A stretch of DNA of 64,000 nt from Jackrogersella multiformis (taxonomy: Eukaryota; Ascomycota; Sordariomycetes; Xylariales; Hypoxylaceae), in NCBI GenBank assembly GCA_902806575.1, contig CADCXD010000008.1, forward strand, positions 1,488,001 to 1,552,000, in the 5' to 3' direction. The notes below the pieces were generated by a model, which was not told where the DNA came from, searched no databases, and saw only the letters and a program-made list of their open reading frames with translations. Below, one piece after another: positions 35,051 through 45,804 of the stretch (position 1 is its first letter; every line of letters begins with the position of its first letter). A program made the position numbers and the translations under genes.

Positions 35051-36682
35051 TCACCACTCATCGTCTTCATCCTCAAAGAACTCTCCTCCACCATTCTCCA
35101 ACGTATTATCCTCATCGGCTTCATCGTCCAGGAAGTTAGTTTCACTACCTTTGTCGAAATCGTCGTTGCCCGTTGATGCTTCTGCATCGGACCCAGCACC
35201 TGATACCGGCGAGACCGGGTTTTCCTCGCGGAACTGTCTCAGCTTCTCGAATAAAGACATCGGCTTCGTCTTTATGGGTGGCTCCTCCTCCTCCTCGGAC
35301 CTGTCGGATTCCTCCTCTTCAGAGTTTTCATCATCCTCATCTTCAGTATCGGAAAGAACAACCCGGGAGCGCTTGGTAGGTCGTGATGGTACTTCGGCCT
35401 CCTCATGTCCATCATCCGAAGATATGATGCGACGCTTACGTCGACTGGTCTTTTGGACAGGTTCTTCATCGGAGATTGCATGTTCTGACTCATGGCCATC
35501 ACGGTTGGGAGATTCAGGCTCGAGGCTGGAAAAGTTACCGACTACTTCGTTGCTGAGGCCAAGTTCAGGATTCTCGTCCTGGAGCGGAGAAAATCCATTG
35601 AATGTAGACACAATTTCCTCTTCGGAGTCAGACGGCACGACCAAATCATCTTCATCCTCGCTCATGTCCTCGCCGTCGATCGTTGCATCATCTATTCCGT
35701 CGCTCTCATACTGGTCCTCTGTCACAGATTCCGATGCGGATTCGTCTTCAGATTCGGCGGCCGAGCTCCATTTATCGCACCATTCGCCCTCGGCCAATAC
35801 CGCAGCCTGAAGCTTATGGTAGCGTTCAAGACCACCGCCGAATGTAAATTCTACCATAGGCAAACGTTCAATTGTTGTAATCCCATTAAGCTGAGGAATA
35901 ATGGTTTCCTCGGCAAACTTTAGATGATTTTCGAGATCTGGCCAGCAGTACATCGTTTCCACAATCCTAGGTAGACCTAATATATCCTCTGTTCCTTCGG
36001 TGTAGTAATTATGGACTGAGTCGGACACACACCACTGCAGCATCTCTCCTGGGAATTCTTGCTCTTCGCAGCATTGAAATATCGCCTTCAGGCCCTTCTG
36101 GCGACTTAATATTGACAGTTCGTCCAATGGAGGTTCAAATCCGAAAGCGAGATATGAAGGATTTCCAAGAAATGAGACGATAAGGCTTAGCCCACTATGA
36201 AGCTTACCACCGAGGAGAATGACATCCTTCTCACTGTTGTAACGAACGATGCCGCGTCCGCCGCGTAACTCAAGAGTATTGGGATATGATTTCAAAGCTA
36301 TCTCACGGCTCTCTCGGTGTGTGGTTAGCATCGCTCTAGCGGGTGCAGTTTGTTCTGCCAGAAACCCGCTTTCCCAAACCTCCGACTCATTTGAAGGTAT
36401 TATGAGTTTGAATACTCGTGCCTTTGCTTTTAAGTCCGGGTCAAATAACTCCCATACCCGTGTACGAAGTTCAGGGGGTAATTGCTTGAACTGAGGGAAG
36501 AAGAACTGCTCAGCGTCATGTGACGACGAATGATCCGAATCCTCAGACTGATTATCAGATTCGGCGGCTTCTATATCTAGAAACCCGTTGGCATCTTCTG
36601 AGCCAGATTCCTCGGAGTCATATCCATCAAGGGTGTCATCCTCCTCGGACGCGACGCGATCGATATCGGATTCCTCCGACAT
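35051..36682 (-). CDS. 2EXR-domain protein with long acidic, Ser-rich tail
   Basis: Intronless 543-aa protein. Residues 1-60 are very acidic and serine-rich. They are followed by FPQFKQLPPELRTRVWELF (62-80), the opening of the fungal 2EXR domain, which extends to about residue 300 (THRESREIALKSY is its second typical block). Residues about 310-543 are low-complexity E/D/S with two basic patches (RRKRR, RPTKRSR) likely to be nuclear localisation signals, and the protein ends in FFEDEDDEW. 2EXR proteins are common in filamentous fungi and mostly uncharacterised. The acidic tail suggests chromatin, histone or ribosome-assembly contacts, but that is inference only. A strong antisense ORF at 35151-35810 is a shadow of the serine/acid repeats. 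Confidence 0.85.
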   Translation of the reverse strand: MSEESDIDRVASEEDDTLDGYDSEESGSEDANGFLDIEAAESDNQSEDSDHSSSHDAEQFFFPQFKQLPPELRTRVWELFDPDLKAKARVFKLIIPSNESEVWESGFLAEQTAPARAMLTTHRESREIALKSYPNTLELRGGRGIVRYNSEKDVILLGGKLHSGLSLIVSFLGNPSYLAFGFEPPLDELSILSRQKGLKAIFQCCEEQEFPGEMLQWCVSDSVHNYYTEGTEDILGLPRIVETMYCWPDLENHLKFAEETIIPQLNGITTIERLPMVEFTFGGGLERYHKLQAAVLAEGEWCDKWSSAAESEDESASESVTEDQYESDGIDDATIDGEDMSEDEDDLVVPSDSEEEIVSTFNGFSPLQDENPELGLSNEVVGNFSSLEPESPNRDGHESEHAISDEEPVQKTSRRKRRIISSDDGHEEAEVPSRPTKRSRVVLSDTEDEDDENSEEEESDRSEEEEEPPIKTKPMSLFEKLRQFREENPVSPVSGAGSDAEASTGNDDFDKGSETNFLDDEADEDNTLENGGGEFFEDEDDEW

Positions 36683-37630
36683 AGTCGCGCTTGGTCGAAG
36701 TACTTGATTAGGGATGTGAGACTAGGTAAGTATTTAGATGTAATTTTTTTCAGATTAGATGGCTATTCAGTATTTGCCTGATTATTCGATGTAGATGCAG
36801 GATGAATAGATATTTAAAGTAGAATAATTGATAAGATTGATGACGAGAGGATGCAATAGAACAATGGAAGGGAGGTGGGTGGGCAAGGATGGGTAGATAC
36901 CTAGGAGGTAGGTATGACCCCAAACGCTAAATTGTGGCTCTAGTAAGACATTCCCATCGGGCAGGAATGACAGTAATAGGTCGGAAGGTAAATACGGTGG
37001 TGTTACGCCACTAAGGGCTACCTATCTAGGTACCTAGGTACTAGCCTTGTAGGTATTGAAGCGCGCTGCACAGACCTAGATAGACGCCCGACTCTTTCCT
37101 TTTAGTACCTACCTTCTTTGGATGTACCTAGGTAGGTACATTACATTTATTAGGAAAACTTTATAATCGATATATTGGAAGGTACCTAGATGCCACTGTA
37201 CTTTCTCACATCATACCTACCGGTACTATGTACATTCCCTACCTCCTAAGAAATAAAACGGCATGCTTTCTGGATTTACCTAGGTACCTATATGGAGGTA
37301 CCTGTATCACCATAATATGTACCTTCAATGGGCACACGTTGCCAAAGCTGCTAAGTGAATCTACAATCAGGATCATAGCCACTACCACTAGGTAATGTAG
37401 CTTCACGTACCTAATACCATAATAATTCCGTAATCAGTAGCATCGCTATGCTGGGTATCAATTCTTAAGCTAAAGAAACCATACGCCCACCTCACCCCGT
37501 CACATCAAGCAAATAAGCATCTGCGTTCATTAGCCATTCTCCCAAGCTCACTCAGTGAGGGATTATCAACTCGTCTCCCAGAACTTTCTATCCCCCTCCT
37601 CTCATCCCACTAGGTACCTACCTAAGTAAT
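36683..37630. other. Intergenic rich in CCTAGG palindromes
   Basis: 948 bp between two minus-strand genes, with several copies of ACCTAGGT (37032, 37127, 37278) and related TACCTACC/GGTAGGTA steps. No ORF of note. This is the densest patch of the dispersed palindrome in the window. Confidence 0.55.
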
Positions 37631-38485
37631 TCATGTTGATTGTCCTCCTCTGCTGCCGAGGGAGAACCTGCTGCGGGAGTTGCGTTTCTCCTGTTTCCCC
37701 GAGTCCCGGTTCCGGACCTGGACTCGGTGCTGCTGCTCTCGCGCGGCGGCCCGCTGCTTCGCGTCCCTGAACGTGAAGCACCGCAGGACGCTAAGGTAGA
37801 AGCGGACGTTGGTCGTGAAGTTATGCGCCCACGCGGTCCAGTCCTCGCGCTCCGACTTCCGGCGGAAGCCGTCGGCCATCAGCACGAAGCGCACCAGGTG
37901 GTCCCCGAGATCCCACTCGGCCCTCTTCTCGGACTTCGCCTGCGTCCACCGCGAGGCCGGCGCGTCGCCCAGCTTGACGGCCTGCAGGTCGAAGAACAGG
38001 CCGTCGGCCGCCCAGTTCGGCTTCTCGGACGCGATGCGGTCCTCGCGGTAGTAGCGCACGAAGTCGGCCCCCAGGTCCAGGATCTCGGGCGAGGTGATGA
38101 AATCCTTGAACGCCGCGTCTTCGATGTTCGGGAACTGCGCGGTGACTTCCTCGAGCGTGCTGCTGATCTCTTGCCACAGGGCCCCCGCCGGCGACTCGGC
38201 CCACTCCTTCCCGACGCTCCGGCTCCATTTTACTGAGCTCTTGCGCGCCGACCCGTCCGACGAGTTGTTGGACCCGTGGCGCTTAACCGTGGGCGACGAG
38301 AGGCTACGCAGAAGCTCGGCGCTGTGCGGTCGGGGGGTGTTGTCCGGTCGTAGTTGTTTTATGTGCTCCAAGAAGACAGTGACCGTATCCCTGGCGTGGC
38401 GCATGTCCTCCATCGGGTTGTCTGGACATATTTGACGGTTGGATTCTGTGGTTGGAGATGTGGCTCTAGATGTAGATTCAGCCAT
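37631..38485 (-). CDS. Uncharacterised 284-aa protein
   Basis: Open frame from ATG 38485, chosen because it has an excellent start context (CCACC before ATGG); the frame runs further upstream only from a non-ATG codon. The first about 90 residues are polar and Ser/Thr/Pro-rich. The central region (about 95-250) is a folded-looking helical domain with well-mixed composition: WQEISSTLEEVTAQFPNIED, FITSPEILDLGADFVRYY and WDLGDHLVRFVLMADGF. The tail is basic (RNSRSRFSLGSRGG). The third positions are strongly GC-rich, as in the CorA-like gene, which supports real coding. No family recognised and no signal peptide or membrane helix. Confidence 0.75.
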   Translation of the reverse strand: MAESTSRATSPTTESNRQICPDNPMEDMRHARDTVTVFLEHIKQLRPDNTPRPHSAELLRSLSSPTVKRHGSNNSSDGSARKSSVKWSRSVGKEWAESPAGALWQEISSTLEEVTAQFPNIEDAAFKDFITSPEILDLGADFVRYYREDRIASEKPNWAADGLFFDLQAVKLGDAPASRWTQAKSEKRAEWDLGDHLVRFVLMADGFRRKSEREDWTAWAHNFTTNVRFYLSVLRCFTFRDAKQRAAAREQQHRVQVRNRDSGKQEKRNSRSRFSLGSRGGQST

Positions 38486-39271
38486 GGTGGGAGAGTGCCA
38501 GGGACGTACGTGTAATGTCGTGATGTTTCTATGAGGAAGTGCGCTGCACAAGACTAAAGGAGTACAGGTTAAAAAGAAAATAAGGAGAGCAAACCACCGG
38601 ATTTAGATGGATCAAACAAAAGGATGGGACCGGCCAAAGCTTAAAATATAAATACAGCAAGTATCCTTCCTGAGGATATAGGGAAATCAGAGATATATCT
38701 TAGGCAATGGCCCGCTAAAGATGAGAAAGAATGTTGGTGGTTTGCGAGGTGAAGTGCGATGGTTACTCGGGTGCCCAGGACACGTGTGGGTTTTTAAACC
38801 GCACCACTTGGGAAAGAGTATGCTCACATACCGTATGAATTTAAACAATTGCATTGTCATACTTTCTCAAATAGATAAAGACATTGATTTGGACATATTC
38901 TAACAGACAATTACACAATCATATCAATAAAATGACACGTGAATCCCGCTTTGTCGCCCATCGCACTCTCTGTCCCCGCCTTCTTGCGGGCTTTGTCCCA
39001 CTATCAGGTTAAGGCAGTAGTAACACGAAACACCAACTGCCTTTCCAGAAAGTTTGTGTTAAGGGGGAGGAAGGTAGAAAGGTATAAGAAGAATAACCTT
39101 TGTCCTAAATGTTTTTTGTGAGGTTCTTACTCTTTTATTACTTCCAACCTATTCCCGCCCCCTCCCCCCTTTTTATCGTGGACGGCAGCGGCACTAGTGT
39201 TCCATAAACAAAGTAAAACCCTTCCCTTCATCCAACAGCAAGACTAACGATCATTATAGCAGCCGACGCGC
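38486..39271. other. Intergenic between unknown gene and deuterolysin
   Basis: 786 bp with no supported gene. It contains the 5' flank of the 284-aa gene and the 3' flank of the deuterolysin; short AT-rich runs only. Confidence 0.45.
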
Positions 39272-40523
39272 TTAGCAGCCGACGTAGATGGCGTTGGCGA
39301 AGAGAGAATATGTGTCGGCGTGGTTCAGGTTCTGGGACGCACTGAGACCCCGGACGCCGCTGTAGCCGTAGGTGCCGTAGTCGTCGGTACCCTTGATCTG
39401 AGTCAAGTGGGTAGACTCGTGCAGGGTGGTGGTGGCCTGGTCCTGGCCGTGGCAGGTTCTAGTGAGAGCCGACAGCGCGGTGTAGTACAGGTTGCAGTTA
39501 ACCATGTAGGATGCCGAGGGCAAGGTGTAAGCCAGGACACCGCTCGAGCACGAGCTGTACACGTCGGAGCAGTAGAGGTCGGAAGAGCCAGATGAAGTGC
39601 TGCCGCACTCGCTGGCCACCCTCTGGAATACAGCAGCGACGGTGCTGCGCACGGAGGAAGTGCTCGACTTGAAGTACTCAGTCAGCTTGGTAGCCGAGCC
39701 CGACGTAGCAGCGGTCTGGGCGGCGGAGGCCAGGGCACGGCAGTTGCTGATGGCCGTGTTGGTGGCGGTAAGCTTGGTTCCAGTGCAGTCGGACTGCACG
39801 TCGATGCGCTTGGCGTGGAAGCGGCGGCGGACCTCCTTGGCCGCAGCGCCGTCAACCTCGGCGGTCACGCTGCTACCAGAGACGGAGTAGATGCCGGCGA
39901 GGTCGGTGGAGTTGGCCTCGGCGTAGGAAATAGCACCATGGGACACAACGTCGTACTTTCCGCCGGCGCTGAGGTCGTAAGCTTGCCCGACATCGAATGT
40001 GGCCTCGACGGTCTCGCCAGCAGCGATGGTCTGGAAGGCCTCCTCATCGAGTCCGGTAGTCATGACACGGAGACGGATACCATCGAATTGGACCTTGTTG
40101 CCTAATATATTTCGGTCAGTGCCGTCCTATAGTCTAGGACGCGTTCGGAAGACTTACTGCCCTGGTAAATCGCAACCTTCTCGGTGGCAGTGTTCTCATC
40201 CAGGAAAGTGCCGGTCTTGAAGACCTTAAGGTCGGCGGCACCACTAGAAACTTTATGTTAGCGTCCGTTACTTAACCATGCAGGTATGGAAGACGATATG
40301 ATCTACATCCAGTCTTCAAAACACGAAAACATCCACCCAGCCTTCTTTTGTTTTTATATTCTTGAAATGGGACTTATACGCACGTGTTAGTGATGCTGGC
40401 CTTAACGGCAGTGTTTCCAACCATCTCGAGCTTGACATCGAGAGGAGAGTCGCGCTTGGTCAGGTCGACCGAGATAGCGCTGGCCATGGCCGCGAAAAGG
40501 GAGACACCGGCGGTGAACTTCAT
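39272..40523 (-). CDS. Deuterolysin, secreted neutral protease 2 (M35 aspzincin)
   Basis: Secreted zinc metalloprotease of 351 aa. Exons 40523-40384, 40243-40158 and 40101-39272 join in frame. The signal peptide is MKFTAGVSLFAAMASA, then a propeptide with the family block VKASITNTGAADLKVFKTGTFLD (split by intron 1). Maturation is expected after the dibasic HAKR, giving a mature chain beginning IDVQSDC. The catalytic site HESTH (His303, Glu304, His307) is followed by GTDDYGTYGY, which supplies the third zinc ligand (Asp) of aspzincins and the GTxDxxYG signature. Conserved cysteines of the mature enzyme are present. It would digest extracellular protein for nutrition or host interaction. Intron 1 (140 bp) is longer than most in the window. 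Confidence 0.95.
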
Positions 40524-43500
40524 CTTGAATGAGGGCTGCGAAGCTTAAGTCGAAGTGGTGATAACTTAGGTCTTGCTTGAGCTGCTTGCTGGTGACGAAG
40601 AGATTTCTCGCAACTCAGGAGAGCAGATAGCATCTCTTTATAGCCGGCGGGCGCGTGGTTCCGGTGCTATCTCGCAAGAGGCCGGCCTCTACCGTTCCAA
40701 GTGAGGCATGTTTCCAGAACATTTCTTTCTAGACGTGATCAGGAAGTTGCGAATTGAGGTAACAGAAGGCTATGGCACTAGAAGCCATTAAGGCCAGGCG
40801 CCAAGCTGATGGAATCACACTCTCGGCGGCGATATAACCCATCGCAGCTATGCCCACCCGGTATTCGAATATACCCCGTACCGAATCGCCAGCATAAGCA
40901 ATATAGGGTAACGACTAGGGCCCTGATTCAGGCAAAGGCACGTCAATTTGGCATACTAATCACTGGGCATGGAAGCGATTCTGCAGGAACGAGCCCAGGG
41001 AGATCATTACATGGGTGATAACAACCCATTTACCAACTTCGGAAGGAGAACATTACAAGGTCCCGGCGGGAGGCAAGATAACATATCTTGCTCAATTTCT
41101 ATTCCGCCTGGTAAACACGGTCGTTGCGTCGGCGTATAGCGGAGTCGCGGAATCGGCAGCCATATTTCCGGCTGCATCCCCTATTAAGCACGATTATGAC
41201 TTCTCATAAAGACGCGCCGACAGCTGTTCCATCAACACATTGCGCTATTGACCGAATCTCGGCGATACGGTGAGGACAGCGGCTCTCTCCGTACGGTAAA
41301 ATCCCAGGGTATTTTACCCGGCAGCGAGGTGGATTAAGGTCGCGACCTTGGGTGTGATCGAGTCCTGCGCATTAGTAAATCTGAAAATAAAGGTCGCATG
41401 GGTCTGGAATGCCGAAATCTTGGCGATTAATATGCTTATCAGCTAGATACCCAGGAGATTGCCGGATCTTCGGCCAGCTGAATTGCAAATCAAGAACCTA
41501 GGTCGAAGTTCGATGTCATGCGACTGGGCGCTCTGGTGATACCCGAGTGCTATAGGTACGATGAGCTCGGTTTTCTTTCTTTCTTCCTTTGCATAATTGC
41601 TAGACCTTCCCGATCCCGTCAAATATTCGCCACGTTATAATCGAGCTATACCAATCTGTCGGATTGCCGTCTATAGTTACCATCTCATATGCTGACCTTC
41701 TTGTTTGGCCATCGGGTCTCTTGGCTTTGTCTCTTGGCTTGGCGCAGATAGATGACTCGAATCTTGGAATCGCATGAATCGTTGGGGAGGCGGGGTGCGG
41801 TACTATAAAGGTCTTGTTTAGGGTTCGGCAGCGGCAAGGCATTAGATATCCCGGTTCCACTCAAGTTCCCGTCATCAAGCTCGAGCCTCATGTTCAATAC
41901 AACGTCGACCGGCGCTACCACCTGCTTCTTTAGACTAGCTTCTCCGCTCTCCTATTTGTGCGTAGCTGCCGTCGTCAGGCAACTCAAGCTTTCTGGGCAA
42001 GTTACCTTGATACTACGGATCGATAGATGATTTCATACACTCCCTTTGGGATAACGTATGGTAAGAGATCGGCTTCATCTCTTAGAGGCACAGTCGTATC
42101 AACACGTGTGGTCAAGACTCAATCGATCACCTATCACCATCTATCGGCAGGTACACAAAAGCCTCGCTTCCTTGATCTGCATTCAGCACTGCCTTCGATA
42201 TCACCCCATTTTATCGAATGCTCCCTTTAAACTCCACCAAGGCTTCAAGTCCATTTGGAAGGTCATGCTATGGTGGATTAGTCGAGATGAAGCCCGTTTT
42301 CTGCCAAGACATATCGAATATCCAACTGGATTCGGCTTCCTATTTCAGAGGTTATCGAACGGTTATAGAAGGGATATCGAGATTTATGAAGAGGCATAGG
42401 ATACTGATAACTGACTACCTTACAAATTGATAGTGACACCTACTAGAATTGGGAATAATAACCCATCGAAGTTATAGTAGTAAGGTGAGAATCCTATGTA
42501 GGTACCTAACTAAGCAGTAAATGTCATCGCCATATAGGATAAAAATAGTATGTTGAAAGAAGCTCCGGGAGACAACAATTCCCTCGACTTTGCTTAATCA
42601 CAAAGTTGGTAGAAGAGGGAGAAATTTGAAAGGGGCGGACCAGATGAGGATTCTCTTTATACATACCTCCTTAGCTTCATAGAATTGGTACCTAGCTAGA
42701 TATTTTACGGTCAGTTTTCATCAAGAATGGGTTATAACCAGTTATACGAGGATATAAACCTATACGAGTATAATAATAGTTTACTTCGGTGTATGTCATC
42801 TTCAGCTTATTGAAACAATTAAAACCACTCTATCAGCGACACGAAATAAGGTCAGTACCTACACTACTCTTCTAACCACTAGGTAGGTTATATATCAACT
42901 CCATCGTTCCGTTAACCAGATGCTTTATAAATCATCCAGCTAGGTAGATAGCCATCCCTACCACTTTAGATCAAACCTTAGATAGACTACTCGCTACACG
43001 ACAGATCACCGCAACGAAGCTCACAAGCCACTAACGTGGTCCTAGCGTTACCCCTATTTAAAGACAGCTTGTCATTCTTTTACCGTAGCTCAGCCTTTCC
43101 GTTCCTTGCGCAACCAAATGGTCGCTCCGAGCACTCGAGGCTTCGAAGTCGGCACTTATCACGCCGGCCCCATCATCTCACATTCGCTTGGGCGACTGCT
43201 TATACAGCTATCCGCGCTCCCTACTACGAATGCAAAAGCCTCCCTAACATCAAAACCCATGTCATACCTACCGCCAGCAGCCGGAGCACGTAAACAAGTC
43301 AAGTCAAGTCAAGTGATCTACACCACCAAGCCTCCTCGCACCCCCACGCTTACGCTCCATCTCAAGCGGATGGGAGAACTCGAGGTAGGCAATAAATAGT
43401 CGGGCTTCATTCTTCTTCTTCTCCACAGTCCGGAGACGGCCGGCTTGCGCCGCTACACCTATGCTCGTCGGCCGAGGCCGGTCTATCATCTCCCGCCTGG

Positions 43501-43776
43501 CAGCCCGGTTCGGTTGCAGCATTAGCAATTACCTACTATACAAGGATCCTATATGACGCTTGTGCCCATAACGCGTAGTTCGTATCTCGTATCCAGAGAA
43601 AGAGAGAGACAGAGAGAGAGATCAGACGGGACCATGCTACGCTCCGGTATTTTCCCCATTTACAAGGATCCCCGCACGCTCGCTCCGCTGGTTGTCTCTG
43701 TCCGTTTTTTTCATTATGTGGTCTCCCGTCTTTGATCATGTCCAAAAAAAAAGAATATTCAGGATGTGCGCGGTTC
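40524..43776. other. Large intergenic region
   Basis: About 3.25 kb without a supported gene. It carries the deuterolysin promoter on its left. Short ORFs at 41600-41921, 42027-42430 and 43036-43399 lack domain features and splice context. There is a GA-rich microsatellite near 43595-43622. Confidence 0.45.
43595..43622. repeat. GA-rich microsatellite
   Basis: Imperfect (AG)n run, interrupted by AA and AC, about 28 bp, in the 3' flank of the proline-rich protein gene. Confidence 0.8.
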
Positions 43777-45804
43777 CTAGCTCCCACCAGTGTTCCCAAA
43801 CCGTCCCATCAGCGCGTCTACCTCCCTTTGCAACGTGTCGAGATCTGCTAGGATATCTGTCCCTTGCTTGGTGTCTTCCGTGGACCCGGTAGAGGGCCGA
43901 GGGGGCATCCCTTGTTCTTTTCGAACTTCGCCGCTTGAGTTCCTAGAACCATCCGTAGTAGGAGCTAGAGTTTCTACACTCGCGCGACTGCTGCCACGTT
44001 GTCTTGGGGGCGGCGGAGGCGGTGCGGCTATTCCCTCTTTCTCCTTGCTCGCTCGCCTCGTCCCGCTAAGCCCATTTCCAGTGTCTATGCTCATAACACT
44101 AGGCGGGCGTCTAGTACTTGCTTGTCTAGCAGGGGGCGGAGGGGGCGGGGAGAGTTTAAGGCCATCTTTGGTTGTGGTGATCGTGGCTAGACCACCTAGG
44201 TTTTCTATCTGTCCACTACTGCTCACGGGACGACTAAGCCCAATCCCTGTCGGGCTACGCTGGAATTCGCCAGCGCTCGGTCCCATGACGGGAGCTGAGG
44301 CAAAACTTGGCTGGTTTGGACTCGTGTATGAACTCCCCTGCCTGGCATGATTTGGCCGGCGGGGAGGTGGCGGGGCAGGTATATTTACGCTATTACCTGA
44401 GTTGGTATTTGCACGTAGGCTGTCAGTTCGTGACCGATTTGAGTCTAACGATGACCTGGGAGGGGTGTCGTCATCTGCGTTGATGGTATGGATCGATGGT
44501 GCTCTGCTGTCGCTTCTTCCGTGCCGGCGTGGCGGAGGCGCTGCGGGCTTGCGAGTTTGCGCGCTGCCGTTGGATCCAGAGCGATTCCGAGTGACAACGG
44601 GAGGCGTCGGAGGCCGCGGGTTAGCCTGTAGGTCAGCGAAAGGCTCGGGCACTTTGCCTATAGCTTCGCGATCGAAGGGAGAATCAACAGCCTCTTCCAC
44701 GGAGGGACGAAAGGGGGTCAGAGGAAGCGGTTTGTTTACATCAGTCACAGGTGGAGGCTGTGATGAAGTGCTAGGATTAAAGCCGGATTTACGAGGTTGT
44801 GCGATGGAAGAAAGAGAGGTAGTGCTAATAGACATGGGTGACGATAAGTTTTTAGCAATGCGGGAATCTGGGTCTGCTCCTAGCTCAATTTTTATGAGTT
44901 TGCCATGACGCGAGCTGGGAGGCGGTGGTTTCTTTCTTGACGAGGAGGATGTACCCGAAGAAAGGGGTGAGGTTGGAAGGACACCTCTTCGCTCCTCGGA
45001 ATCTTCCGGCTCAGCAGTCTCATGTGAAGTTCGAGGCGTGTCTTGTAGAATAGCATCAAAGATAGATTGGCGTGATATGGAGCTTGCGTCTGTGTTACTC
45101 GCACCGTCGTGTAGAGATACGTGCAGATTTGTTGATAGACCAGAACTCCCCCCCGTAATAGATGCTGCTGACGTAGACGACGGGCCTGGGATGTTCGCAT
45201 ATCCAGTCAATAGCAATCTTTTGAACGAGTCGACATCAAGGGCTCCCTTTCCAGCGGCTCCGGCAGCAAGTGCATTCGCATCTTGTCCATGCCTAGACTG
45301 TTCTAGATCTTGCAACGTTTTGGTGAAGGGGTTTGGCGGGGCCTTTATTTGGGCATGTTCGGAACCGTCGCCGTCCCGGATGGGAAACGAGGCAGCTCTG
45401 AATCGTCCAGCATTTTCCCCGTATTCCCGAGAGTCACTACTGTCGCCATCGTCACTATCGTCGTCCTCGTCGTCGCTTATAGCCGGAAAACGGTTTATAG
45501 GTGTGTCGTCTTCGGGAGAAGAGGGAGGTGGCGATTGAACCCGGACTCTCTTTACGACCTTCTTCGGCTTTGGCTGCACTGGGGCTGCCTCCTCCTCCTC
45601 CCCCTCCTCTTCCTCATTGCCCTCTTTCTCACGTTTTCCTTCGTCTCCGGGCAATACTGAGTTGAAGGTCGTGAAGGGCGGTCGCGAAACAGAATCGAAA
45701 TGTCCGTCGAAACTCGCAGCGGGGCTCTCGGTAAATATCGTGGGAGCACCATGCTTCCGCCTAAAAGGATTGTTGGAGCTAAATGATTGGTCTTGGGAAG
45801 CCAT
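43777..45804 (-). CDS. Proline-rich, largely disordered protein with NPF and polyproline motifs
   Basis: Intronless, 675 aa from ATG 45804 (the frame extends upstream only from a non-ATG). Begins MASQDQSFSSNNPFRRKHG, with an NPF tripeptide of the kind bound by EH domains and a second NPF at about residue 165 (PPNPFTK). A strongly acidic stretch (EEEEGEEEE) follows. The rest is low-complexity Ser/Pro with at least four PPPPP blocks typical of SH3- or profilin-binding sites. The C-terminus DILADLDTLQREVDALMGRF is a conserved-looking amphipathic helix. This combination fits an endocytic or cortical-actin scaffold, but that is inference; I do not recognise a named orthologue. Confidence 0.8.
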   Translation of the reverse strand: MASQDQSFSSNNPFRRKHGAPTIFTESPAASFDGHFDSVSRPPFTTFNSVLPGDEGKREKEGNEEEEGEEEEAAPVQPKPKKVVKRVRVQSPPPSSPEDDTPINRFPAISDDEDDDSDDGDSSDSREYGENAGRFRAASFPIRDGDGSEHAQIKAPPNPFTKTLQDLEQSRHGQDANALAAGAAGKGALDVDSFKRLLLTGYANIPGPSSTSAASITGGSSGLSTNLHVSLHDGASNTDASSISRQSIFDAILQDTPRTSHETAEPEDSEERRGVLPTSPLSSGTSSSSRKKPPPPSSRHGKLIKIELGADPDSRIAKNLSSPMSISTTSLSSIAQPRKSGFNPSTSSQPPPVTDVNKPLPLTPFRPSVEEAVDSPFDREAIGKVPEPFADLQANPRPPTPPVVTRNRSGSNGSAQTRKPAAPPPRRHGRSDSRAPSIHTINADDDTPPRSSLDSNRSRTDSLRANTNSGNSVNIPAPPPPRRPNHARQGSSYTSPNQPSFASAPVMGPSAGEFQRSPTGIGLSRPVSSSGQIENLGGLATITTTKDGLKLSPPPPPPARQASTRRPPSVMSIDTGNGLSGTRRASKEKEGIAAPPPPPPRQRGSSRASVETLAPTTDGSRNSSGEVRKEQGMPPRPSTGSTEDTKQGTDILADLDTLQREVDALMGRFGNTGGS

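Noticed and set aside
35151..35810. Serine-rich ORF on the plus strand over the 2EXR gene
   Set aside because: It is the complement of the acidic Glu/Asp/Ser codons of the real minus-strand gene.
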